From NCBI RefSeq assembly GCF_014203955.1, contig NZ_JACHKA010000001.1, positions 2,325,001 through 2,389,000 of the forward strand: a DNA stretch of 64,000 nt, read 5' to 3'. The stretch comes from Sphingobium lignivorans. Lineage in GTDB: Bacteria; Pseudomonadota; Alphaproteobacteria; Sphingomonadales; Sphingomonadaceae. The notes under the pieces are model-generated. The model did no database searches, was not told where the DNA came from, and worked only from the letters and a program-made list of their open reading frames with translations. Shown here piece after piece: positions 56,752-64,000 of the stretch (position 1 is its first letter; each line of letters starts with the position of its first letter). Made by a program: the position numbers and the translations under genes.

Positions 56752-57861
56752 TTATACCGCCATCAGGATGTCGAGCGCGATCTGCTGGAGCGGCGTGAGC
56801 GTCTGCAGCGGCGCGATCAGCCGGTCGCGCACGGTGAAAGCCGGCGCTGCCGCGCTGACCGGCATGCCGGCGACCTGCTCGCCATAAAGCCCGTTGGAGA
56901 CGGCCTGCTCGCCGGTCCGCACCAGCGTGCGCGCCAGCGAATGGGGCAGCCAGTCCACACCCTCCCCCGCCGGCTCCGGCCGGGGTGGATCATCGGCATA
57001 AGTCGCTGATCGCAGGCGTGGCGAGGATGCGATCACCTCGCACAGCCGGTCGAACCGGCGCACCACGATCCTGTTCGGGCGCGTGCGCTGGCGGCACAGC
57101 AGCTCGAAACTGTGCGAGACGATGGTGAAGGCCGCCTGATGGTTCAGCGCGGCATAAGCGAGCGCGGCGATCATCTCCTGCGCGGAGAGCGCCGTGATCT
57201 GGGCGTGGCGCGAGCCGCCCGAAGGCCCGGCGATGGCGGAGACCGGCACCTCGATCACGCCCGCGTGCAGGACCGGCGCCGTCGTCTCCCGTGGCAGCGT
57301 GATGCCGCAGACACTGCCCGCATAATCGGGCGAATAGCTGGTGTCGCAAGCGATCCCCACCCGCGCCAGCGCGCGCAGCGTATCGTCGTTCGCGCCATAA
57401 TTGCCCGCGCGGAAAGCGACCGGCATCGGCGCACCGGCGGCCAGCAGACGCTCGATGCCATAGTCCAGAATGCGGACCTGATCCTCCAGCGGAAAATCGG
57501 CCATGTTCCGCCCGCCGCGCCCGTCCGTCGGCCCGGATTTCGAGCGCCCCAGCCACTCGGCATGGGCATGGAGCTGGACGTCATGCCCGGCCTCCAGGAT
57601 CGGGCGCACGATCCGGTCCACCATCTCCTGCCCGGCGACGAGCGCGACCAGCGTATCCACGAAGAAAATGCCCTTCAGTCCGAAGGCATCGAGCCGCTCC
57701 ATCTGGTACAGGATACCGAAGTCCCCGGCCTCCGTCCGCCCGAGGATGGAGGACGCGAAATTGGCCTCCAGCCCCGCCACCCCATGGCGCCGGAAATGGA
57801 GGGACGACAGCTCCGTGTCGACCGTCAGATAGACATTCGTCGTGGCCCCCTGGCCAATCAC
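56752..57861 (-). CDS. Polysaccharide deacetylase family protein
   Basis: About 369 aa of NodB-type fold without signal peptide. VYLTVDTELSSLHF supplies the metal Asp region, HDVQLHAHAEW the His pair, and MPVAFRAGNYGANDDTL the Arg/Asn region. IVSHSFELL near the C-terminus fits the other active-site His. I prefer GTG 57861, which follows AAGGGGA; the ATG at 57918 or 57939 is possible but would leave almost no space to the divergent amn gene. Substrate unknown; such proteins often act on surface polysaccharide. Confidence 0.85.
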   Translation of the reverse strand: MIGQGATTNVYLTVDTELSSLHFRRHGVAGLEANFASSILGRTEAGDFGILYQMERLDAFGLKGIFFVDTLVALVAGQEMVDRIVRPILEAGHDVQLHAHAEWLGRSKSGPTDGRGGRNMADFPLEDQVRILDYGIERLLAAGAPMPVAFRAGNYGANDDTLRALARVGIACDTSYSPDYAGSVCGITLPRETTAPVLHAGVIEVPVSAIAGPSGGSRHAQITALSAQEMIAALAYAALNHQAAFTIVSHSFELLCRQRTRPNRIVVRRFDRLCEVIASSPRLRSATYADDPPRPEPAGEGVDWLPHSLARTLVRTGEQAVSNGLYGEQVAGMPVSAAAPAFTVRDRLIAPLQTLTPLQQIALDILMAV

Positions 57862-57937
57862 CGCGGACAGTCCCCTTCTGCCTGGCTGATCGAGCAACGT
57901 CTCTTTCTTAGGTAACATGTCGTGGTTATGGAAGGCC

Positions 57938-59386
57938 ATGACACAATCATCTAGCACAGCGATCGTAAACCGACTCATAGCGGAATATGAGGCGGCGGCG
58001 GGCAATCTGCGCGACGCCCTCTTCGCCTTCTCCCGGGACGGGACATTGCCCTCGCCCGATCATGTCGCCGAGCGCGCCTTCTGCTATCCCTCGCTGACGA
58101 TCGATTATCGCCGGGCCAGCGACAGCCTGCCGAGCCGCCGCTCCTTCGCGCGCCTCTCCAAACCGGGCCGCTATGTGACGACGGTGACACGGCCCGCGCT
58201 CTTCGCCGCCTATCTCATCGAGCAGCTCGACCTGCTGATGGCCGATTATGACGTGGAAGTGAGCGTCGGGCGCAGCGACCAGCCCATTCCCTTCCCTTAT
58301 GTGCTGGAGACGCTGCCGGCCGGCGCGCTCGCGGCCATTCCGCCAAGCGAACTGGCGCGGCATTTCCCGGCGACGGAGCTCTCCGAGATCGGCGACGAGA
58401 TCGCGGACGGGTTGTTCCTCCCCGCCCCCACCGGCGAGCGACCGCTGGCTCTCTTCGACGGGCTGCGCACGGATTTCTCCCTCGCGCGGCTGCGGCACTA
58501 TACCGGCACACCGGCCGAGGACGTGCAGCGCTACATCCTCTTCACCAATTATCACCGCTATGTGGACGAGTTCGTCCGCTGGGGCTGCGCGGAGTTGCGC
58601 CGGCCGGGCACGCGCTTCACGGCTCTCTCGGGCGCGGGCGGCGTGCGCGTCACATCCGAGACGGCCGACCCGGAAAGCACCATCGCGGACAGCGCATGGC
58701 GCCGTCACCAGATGCCCGCCTATCACATGATCGCGCCGGACGGCACGGGCATCACCCTCGTCAACATCGGCGTGGGGCCCTCCAACGCGAAGACGATCTG
58801 CGACCATCTCGCCGTGATGCGGCCCGAAGCCTGGCTGATGATCGGCCATTGCGGCGGCCTGCGCCCCAGCCAGCGCATCGGCGACTATGTGCTCGCCCAT
58901 GCCTATCTGCGCGACGACCATGTGCTCGACGAAGTGCTGCCACCGGAAATCCCCCTGCCCGCCATCGCGGAAGTGCAGGTCGCCATGGCCGAGGCCTGCG
59001 ACCATATCCTGGGCGACAGCGGAGACATGAAGCGGCGCCTGCGCACCGGCACCATCGTGACCACGGACGACCGCAACTGGGAACTGCGCTATTCCCACTC
59101 CGCGCTGCGCTTCTCGCTCTCGCGCGCCGTGGGCGTGGACATGGAAAGCGCCACAATCGCCGCGCAGGGCTATCGCTTCCGCGTGCCCTACGGGACATTG
59201 CTCTGCGTCTCGGACAAGCCGATCCACGGCGAGCTGAAGCTCCCCGGCCAGGCCAACCGCTTCTACGAGGAAGCCATTGCCGGCCACCTCGCCATCGGCC
59301 TCGAAACCTGCGAACGCCTCCGCGCCCAGGGCGAGCGCCTCCACAGCCGCAAGCTGCGCGCCTTCAACGAACCGCCGTTCCGGTGA
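57938..59386 (+). CDS. amn: AMP nucleosidase
   Basis: Splits AMP into adenine and ribose-5-phosphate. 482 aa. The N-terminal AMN domain is followed by the nucleoside-phosphorylase-like domain with NIGVGPSNAKTICDHLAVMR, MIGHCGGLRPSQRIGDYVLA and the ribose-binding GVDMESATIAAQGYRFRVPYG. ATG 57938 (MTQSSSTA); the ATG at 57917 lies in the intergenic part. Regulation not evident. Confidence 0.94.
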   Translation: MTQSSSTAIVNRLIAEYEAAAGNLRDALFAFSRDGTLPSPDHVAERAFCYPSLTIDYRRASDSLPSRRSFARLSKPGRYVTTVTRPALFAAYLIEQLDLLMADYDVEVSVGRSDQPIPFPYVLETLPAGALAAIPPSELARHFPATELSEIGDEIADGLFLPAPTGERPLALFDGLRTDFSLARLRHYTGTPAEDVQRYILFTNYHRYVDEFVRWGCAELRRPGTRFTALSGAGGVRVTSETADPESTIADSAWRRHQMPAYHMIAPDGTGITLVNIGVGPSNAKTICDHLAVMRPEAWLMIGHCGGLRPSQRIGDYVLAHAYLRDDHVLDEVLPPEIPLPAIAEVQVAMAEACDHILGDSGDMKRRLRTGTIVTTDDRNWELRYSHSALRFSLSRAVGVDMESATIAAQGYRFRVPYGTLLCVSDKPIHGELKLPGQANRFYEEAIAGHLAIGLETCERLRAQGERLHSRKLRAFNEPPFR

Positions 59387-59424
59387 GGCGGTGTGAAGTA
59401 AAAAGTAAATGAAGGGCAGCGATC

Positions 59425-60528
59425 ATGAGTGAAAACATCATAGGCCTGATAAACACCTCGATCAGGCACATTCAGAGATCAAATACTGCATATGATCTAG
59501 GCGATTTCGATGAGTCATTCAGAATTTCAAGTGAAGTAATATCATTATTATGCGATGATGGAAAAGATTATATTTCTTTATTTAGTCAAATAAATCAGAA
59601 GAATCAATTTCCATTTATCAGCACATCCGGAATAATACATGATGTAAATATCATGACACAGCACCCACAAGTGTATTTTTCCAACTCAAATACACCCTCA
59701 TTTAAGCCATTCCTAAATGAAATATCGAGCGAACAAGTATCTCCGCCAATGTCATTCAAAAAATGGTGGAATGAAAGAATTTTTTTAGGGCGCCATAACG
59801 AGGATGGCATAAGATCGCAGATGAAACGAGGAGATTTTACTAGAAACTACCGAAATGCCCGAGGGGCACATAAATCAGAAAAGATCAGAAATAAACATTT
59901 AGAAGAAATTATTTTTGATGGAATAGGATTATTCAGGGGCGATGAAAATTACCCTATTCTTTCAATAGAAAAAGCAATTATGAGACAAATAGGATTTGAG
60001 GTGGAATCCTCATTACTCCTTCCAGCATCGCTGAAATATCCATTTAGAAAACGAGCCACGCTCTCTGAAGAAGATTTAATGTTATCTGAAAGACCTTTTG
60101 CTCTTCCTGATATGGCTTTTATTCAGTACAATGAAATGGAAAGCTGTATAACTTTTAGAATTAAAAATTATGGCGGAGCCTCAGTCGAAAACTGTCAGCT
60201 TTATCTCTCCATAGGATTTAGTAAAGAAAATACTTCATGGATAGAAAGTAATGTTGTAGCCAACATACATATTAATCTATCAAAATTACAGGAAGAATTT
60301 ATCAAAATTGACATTATGGACCCCAAGCGGTCAATAGCAAAGATGAATAATAAATCACGTGAAGAAATATATTTTTCATTTTCATTGCATTACAATAACA
60401 TTGTTAACCACGTAGAGTCTTCTGTTTTTACGCCAACTGGGAAAATTTCTTCACTAGGATCAAGCGAAATAATTGTTATGAAGAGATTGTTTTTCAATCC
60501 GGAAGTTGGAAATCTTCCGACTAAATAG
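59425..60528 (+). CDS. AT-rich orphan gene, probable horizontal acquisition
   Basis: 367-aa cytoplasmic protein of unknown function. Its base composition (estimated mid-30s % GC) is far below the rest of the window, and it uses codons such as AGA, ATA and TTA that neighbours avoid. The N-terminus NTSIRHIQRSNTAYDLGDFDESFRISSEV, followed by ISLLCDDGKDYISLFSQI, resembles a hypothetical-protein family found in accessory genomes. I base that on weak recall only. No signal peptide, membrane helix or catalytic motif is clear. It sits alone between amn and the terminator of the M2 peptidase gene, with no integrase or repeat at either end. ATG 59425 follows AAGGG. Confidence 0.8.
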   Translation: MSENIIGLINTSIRHIQRSNTAYDLGDFDESFRISSEVISLLCDDGKDYISLFSQINQKNQFPFISTSGIIHDVNIMTQHPQVYFSNSNTPSFKPFLNEISSEQVSPPMSFKKWWNERIFLGRHNEDGIRSQMKRGDFTRNYRNARGAHKSEKIRNKHLEEIIFDGIGLFRGDENYPILSIEKAIMRQIGFEVESSLLLPASLKYPFRKRATLSEEDLMLSERPFALPDMAFIQYNEMESCITFRIKNYGGASVENCQLYLSIGFSKENTSWIESNVVANIHINLSKLQEEFIKIDIMDPKRSIAKMNNKSREEIYFSFSLHYNNIVNHVESSVFTPTGKISSLGSSEIIVMKRLFFNPEVGNLPTK

Positions 60529-60544
60529 AAAATTTTAAAGTTCA

Positions 60545-60571
60545 CCGGCGCGACAGCTCGTGCCGCGCCGG
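60545..60571 (-). terminator. Hairpin downstream of the M2 peptidase gene
   Basis: CCGGCGCG / CGCGCCGG, a perfect 8-bp stem with an 11-base loop. On the minus strand it is followed by an AT-rich stretch (GTGAACTTTAAAATTTTC). It marks the edge between GC-rich host DNA and the AT-rich gene. Confidence 0.5.
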
Positions 60572-60598
60572 GGGTCCGGTTCGGTCAGTTCGCCGGGC

Positions 60599-62497
60599 TT
60601 ACCAGCCGCACTGCTTGCCCTTGTTCTGCTGGTCGAGCCATTTGCCGAGCGGCGCGAAATAAGCGAGCATGGCCTTGCCGCTCATCTTGCGGCTGCCGGT
60701 GAAGGCTTCCAGCGCGTCCGGCCAGGGCTTGGATGCGCCCATCTCCAGCATGGCGTTGAGCCGCTTGCCGACCTCCTTGTTCCCGTAGAAGGAGCAGCGG
60801 TGGAGCGGCCCTTTCCAGCCGGCCTGCCGGCAGGCCGCCTCGTAGAACTGGAACTGGAGGATGCGGGCGAGGAAGTAGCGCGTGTAGGGCGTGTTGCCCG
60901 GCACATGGAACTTCGCGCCGGGATCGAAGCTGTCGGCCGGGCGATCGGTCGGCGGCACGATGCCCTGATAGCGCAGGCGCATGTCCGTCCAGGCCTTGTT
61001 GTAATCCGCCGGGCGGATCGACCCGTCGAACACGCCCCAGCGCCAGCGATCGATCAGCAGGCCGAAGGGCAGGAAAGCGACCTTGTCCATCGCCTGCCGC
61101 AGCAGCAGGCCGATGTCCTTGTCCGCGCTCGGCACCTTGGCGGGATCGAGCAGGCCGATCTGCACCAGATATTGCGGCGTGATGGACAGCGCGATGAAAT
61201 CGCCGATCGCCTCGTGGAAGCCGTCATTGGCACCGTTGAGGTAGAGATAGCCGTGCTTCTGGTAAGCGCGCTGGTAGTAATTGTGGCCGAGCTCGTGGTG
61301 GATGGTGACGAAATCGTCGCTGTTCACCTTGGTGCACATCTTCACGCGGATATCGTCGCGATTGTCGACGTCCCATGCGGAGGCATGGCAGACCACCTCG
61401 CGATCGCGCGGCGCGATGAACTGGGTGCGCTGCCAGAAGGTCTCGGGCAGCGGATCGAAGCCGAGCGAGGAATAGAAGCCCTCGCCGATGCGGAACATCT
61501 GCTTTTCCCAATAGCCGCGCCGCTGGGTCTCGGGCGTGTCCGGCGTGTCGATCGTCTGCGGCGTCGTCTGGACGAAGCCCTTGGCGCGCAGCAGGTCGCC
61601 AATGTCATAGCCCAGGTCGCCAGTGCCGGCCGGCGCCACGATGGGGTAGATATTGCCCCATTCCTGCGCCCACATATTGCCGAGCAGATCGGCGCGGATG
61701 GGGCCGGTGGGCGACTGCACCGCATCGCCATATTTCTCGTTGAGCTTGGTGCGCGTGTAGCAGTGCAGCGCATCGTAGAGCGGCTTCACTTCCTGCCAGA
61801 GCGCTTCGGTCAGCGCGGCGAACTCATCGGGCGGCATGTCATAGCCGGATCGCCACATCGCGCCGGCATCGGCAAAGCCCAGCTCCTTCGCGCCTTCATT
61901 GGCGATGTCGACGAGACGGACATAATCCGCCTTCATCGGCGCGCCGACCCGATCGTGCCAGCTCGTCCACATCTCGGAGAATTGCGCGGGCGTGTGCGAG
62001 AGATTGGCCATCTCCGCCTCGATGTCGCTGCCGGTCAGTTCCTTGCCGTCCAGCGTGCCCCGGCCCTTGCCATAAGTGGACTGCAGCCGGGTCGCGATCT
62101 CGTTGAGCTCGGCCGCCGCGCCGGGCTTCGTCGGGGCGGGGAGAACGATGCCCGAGCGCATGATGTCGAGCTTGCGTTTCGTGTCGAAGGAAAGGCCGGG
62201 CACCTGCTCGTATTTCGCGGCTTCAAGCGCGAAGCGGACGGCCATCTCCGTGCCCTTCGCGCCGGCCTGCGCAGCCAGCGCGTCGGTATCGTCCGTGATG
62301 TGAGTCGCGTTGACCCACATGATCCGGCTGGCATCGACGCTGTAGTCGAAGGCCTCCTTCTCGGCGGCCGCCACGAACGCGTCCGCCTGCGCGCTGTCCG
62401 GCGCTTTCTCGCTCTGCCCGGCCTGCGCTAGCACCGCGGCGGGCGCGGCAAGCAGCATCGCCGCCGAAAGGGCGATGCGCGATACCAATATATGCAT
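60599..62497 (-). CDS. M2 family peptidyl-dipeptidase (bacterial ACE-like)
   Basis: Zinc dipeptidyl carboxypeptidase, 632 aa. Signal peptide at the N-terminus (LSAAMLLAAPAAVLA), so periplasmic. The gluzincin motif HELGH (residues 401-405) is followed by GFHEAIGD, which supplies the third zinc ligand. Family segments MWAQEWGNIYP, FYSSLGF and TPYTRYFLARILQFQFYEA are present. ATG 62497 after AGGGA. The likely role is peptide scavenging. Confidence 0.93.
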   Translation of the reverse strand: MHILVSRIALSAAMLLAAPAAVLAQAGQSEKAPDSAQADAFVAAAEKEAFDYSVDASRIMWVNATHITDDTDALAAQAGAKGTEMAVRFALEAAKYEQVPGLSFDTKRKLDIMRSGIVLPAPTKPGAAAELNEIATRLQSTYGKGRGTLDGKELTGSDIEAEMANLSHTPAQFSEMWTSWHDRVGAPMKADYVRLVDIANEGAKELGFADAGAMWRSGYDMPPDEFAALTEALWQEVKPLYDALHCYTRTKLNEKYGDAVQSPTGPIRADLLGNMWAQEWGNIYPIVAPAGTGDLGYDIGDLLRAKGFVQTTPQTIDTPDTPETQRRGYWEKQMFRIGEGFYSSLGFDPLPETFWQRTQFIAPRDREVVCHASAWDVDNRDDIRVKMCTKVNSDDFVTIHHELGHNYYQRAYQKHGYLYLNGANDGFHEAIGDFIALSITPQYLVQIGLLDPAKVPSADKDIGLLLRQAMDKVAFLPFGLLIDRWRWGVFDGSIRPADYNKAWTDMRLRYQGIVPPTDRPADSFDPGAKFHVPGNTPYTRYFLARILQFQFYEAACRQAGWKGPLHRCSFYGNKEVGKRLNAMLEMGASKPWPDALEAFTGSRKMSGKAMLAYFAPLGKWLDQQNKGKQCGW

Positions 62498-62559
62498 GAT
62501 GGTCTGTTCCCTGGACAATCTTGGATTGCGCGCAGGCTGCCCCGGCCGGGCGTCGCGCG

Positions 62560-63318
62560 TCAAGCGGCGAGATAGCGAACGATCGCCTCGCCGAAGTCCG
62601 GGAGCGTGATGCAGCTCATGTGATTGCCCGGGACGGTCCAATATTCGGCATTCGGCAGCGCCTGCGCGAGCGCTTCGGCCGAGCCGTTGTCCCGGTCCTC
62701 CGTGCCGCTCAGCACCAGCGTGGGCATGGTGACCGCGGCCAGATCCGCCTCGCTGATATTCGGCATGGACAGGAGGAGATGCCGCAACGCCTCGCGATCC
62801 ACCTTGATCGTCTTCATGAACTGGATGGCCATGAAGTCCCGGTCGCCCGCCCGGGCGATATCGAACCGGTCCAGCGCATCGAGGAAGAACTGGCGGCGCG
62901 GCGCCCAGTCGAGCAGGCCCTCGAGCCCCATGCCGCCCAGCACCAGGCGGCGCGGCGCCAGCCCGCGCGTCACCAGCGCGGTGCAGATGCGCGAGCCCAT
63001 GGAATAGCCCGCCAGATCGAAGCTATCGAGCCCGAGGGCGGGAATGACCGCCTCCATGTCAAGCAGCATCACATCCTGCGGATAGGCCGCCGCGTCGGCC
63101 GGCGTGTCGCTACGGCCATGCACGCGCTGGTCGATCATGATCGCCTCGAAACCCGCCTCGGCAAGTCGCGCGGCGGTGCCGTAGCGAATCCAGTTGATCT
63201 GCGCGCTGGAACTCAGGCCATGGAGCAGCAGCACCGGCCTGCCCGCGCCGAGACGGTGGACGGCGATGCGCACGCCATCATGGCCGGGGAAGAAATCGAG
63301 AGTGGCTTGCGCGCTCAT
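62560..63318 (-). CDS. Alpha/beta hydrolase
   Basis: 252 aa. Oxyanion segment VLLLHGLSSSAQIN, nucleophile elbow LAGYSMGSRI (Ser), acid in TLVLSGTEDRDNGSAE and catalytic His in VPGNHMSCITLPDFGEA are all in place. Substrate unknown. It is followed by the M2 peptidase gene in the same direction across 62 bases. ATG 63318. Confidence 0.9.
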   Translation of the reverse strand: MSAQATLDFFPGHDGVRIAVHRLGAGRPVLLLHGLSSSAQINWIRYGTAARLAEAGFEAIMIDQRVHGRSDTPADAAAYPQDVMLLDMEAVIPALGLDSFDLAGYSMGSRICTALVTRGLAPRRLVLGGMGLEGLLDWAPRRQFFLDALDRFDIARAGDRDFMAIQFMKTIKVDREALRHLLLSMPNISEADLAAVTMPTLVLSGTEDRDNGSAEALAQALPNAEYWTVPGNHMSCITLPDFGEAIVRYLAA

Positions 63319-63484
63319 GATCGCCTGTTGGGGATATTCGGCTGCCCAGGCAAGCCCCAATCAGGCGCCAAGGCATGCGCGCAGGCTGCGACGGGCAAGC
63401 GCGGCGAAGTCCTGAAGTGCCAGAAAGCCCCGGAATTCTGCCGCTGAGCAGGAATTTTCGGGACGGCTACGCTCTCCAATTGCA

Positions 63485-63502
63485 TTTAGTAAGCCTACTC
63501 AC
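63485..63502. promoter_or_regulatory. Operator-like palindrome in the marR promoter
   Basis: TTTAGTAAGCCTACTCAC contains the inverted repeat AGTA-AGCC-TACT. It lies just after a TTGCAT -35-like hexamer (63480-63485) and 13 bases before the marR start. This is where a MarR repressor would bind to control its own transcript. Confidence 0.5.
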
Positions 63503-63514
63503 TATTTGGTGGAC

Positions 63515-63985
63515 ATGGACAACCAGCATATCGCTTTCGTCATCAGCGACGTGGCGCGGCTTTTCCGCCGGCGCTTCGACGAGCGGACGCGCAGCCTCGG
63601 CATCACCGGGCCGCAGATGCGCGCGCTGGTCGCCATCATGCGCTTCCCCGGCATCAATCAGGGTGCGCTGGCCGACCGGCTGGACGTGGAACCGATCACC
63701 ACCTGCCGAATGGTCGACCGGCTGGAACAGGCAGGACTGGTGGAGCGCAGGCGCGATCCGCTGGACCGGCGGGCCTGGCAGCTTTACCTCACCGAGGCAG
63801 CCGAGCCCGTCACCGAGAAGCTGCAGGCGATCGGCCAGACGGTTCTCACCGAATCACTCGACGGCATAGCGCCGGAGGAGCGAGACGCCACCCTGGCCCT
63901 TCTCGACCGTATCCGTACAAATCTGACTGCCCCTGCTCCCCAGGACCGGGCAGGCGAGCCAAGAAAAGGCATGACACATGGCTGA
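63515..63985 (+). CDS. MarR family transcriptional regulator
   Basis: About 156 aa. Winged-helix signature: LGITGPQMRALVAIMRFPGI, QGALADRLDVEPITTCRMVD (recognition helix) and LVERRRDPLDRRAWQLYLT (wing). I use ATG 63515; GTG 63509 and TTG 63506 are in frame. The next gene starts inside its last codons, suggesting a repressor-target operon, most often an efflux pump. Confidence 0.92.
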   Translation: MDNQHIAFVISDVARLFRRRFDERTRSLGITGPQMRALVAIMRFPGINQGALADRLDVEPITTCRMVDRLEQAGLVERRRDPLDRRAWQLYLTEAAEPVTEKLQAIGQTVLTESLDGIAPEERDATLALLDRIRTNLTAPAPQDRAGEPRKGMTHG

Positions 63986-64000
63986 GGCTGATCCCGCTCT
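63978..64000 (+). CDS. Start of the next gene, truncated by the window edge
   Basis: ATG 63978 opens MAEADPA and overlaps the marR stop by eight bases. Only seven codons are present, too few to identify. In similar loci a MarR gene is followed by an MFS efflux pump, which is a guess here. Confidence 0.5.

Noticed and set aside
1..64000. CRISPR arrays, insertion sequences, prophage genes, plasmid or chromosome origin
   Set aside because: No regularly spaced repeats, no transposase, integrase or structural phage gene, no Rep or DnaA-box cluster seen.

Overview
The window is a high-GC (estimated mid-60s %) alphaproteobacterial chromosome segment. Gene content and order (a complete nuoA-N operon beside birA and coaX, tkt-gap-pgk-class I fda, zapA-6S RNA-fthC, dapF-mtaB-ftsY-yciB, cpoB-tilS-ftsH, ahcY, amn) point to a member of the Sphingomonadaceae. 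This is core housekeeping DNA. There is no phage, integrase, insertion sequence, plasmid origin or CRISPR array.

Layout. 1-16.8 kb, all minus: nuoA-N in one tightly overlapped operon ending in birA and coaX. It carries two non-canonical passengers, a secreted 238-residue protein between nuoF and nuoG and an NTF2/SnoaL-like protein between nuoD and nuoE. nuoL carries a one-base frameshift. 17-18 kb: bfd and bfr, with iron-box-like sites. 18-21.2 kb: an inositol-phosphatase-family gene, efp with a small secreted protein, a SnoaL-like gene and a lower-GC lipoprotein. 21.1-24.4 kb: repeat-rich intergenic DNA, a TPM-domain protein, thiE, a membrane protein and glutathione peroxidase. 24.4-30.3 kb: a carbon-metabolism cluster (fda, small ORF, pgk, gap, tkt). 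30.5-35 kb: small coiled-coil protein, zapA, 6S RNA, fthC, DUF2842, tRNA-Asp, AI-2E permease, thyA, tRNA-Pro. 35-39.4 kb: small XRE-like protein, then dapF-mtaB-ftsY-yciB with overlapping ends. 39.4-44.3 kb: monooxygenase-like protein, lipid-methyltransferase-like and PLD/cardiolipin-synthase-like genes overlapping tail to tail, a large secreted protein, rpoZ and a DUF3800 gene. 44.5-53.4 kb: ftsH, tilS, cpoB, rodZ-like, ptsP and an MFS permease preceded by a 19-codon ORF. 53.8-59.4 kb: ahcY, with a perfect 16-bp palindrome upstream, yqgE, peroxiredoxin, polysaccharide deacetylase, amn. 59.4-60.5 kb: one strikingly AT-rich orphan gene, the clearest sign of horizontal transfer. 60.6-64 kb: M2 dipeptidase, alpha/beta hydrolase, marR and the first codons of the next gene.

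The genes serve respiration (complex I), iron storage and release (Bfr/Bfd), central carbon and C1/methyl metabolism (fda-pgk-gap-tkt, thyA, fthC, ahcY), protein targeting and quality control (ftsY, ftsH), tRNA modification (mtaB, tilS) and envelope morphogenesis (zapA, yciB, rodZ-like, cpoB). The most unusual items are the passengers and odd extensions in the nuo operon, the AT-rich gene, the DUF3800 gene running over the rpoZ terminator, the MFS leader ORF, the SahR-type palindrome before ahcY, and palindromic repeats present in more than one copy. I ran no database search. Family names rest on recognition of motifs and gene order.
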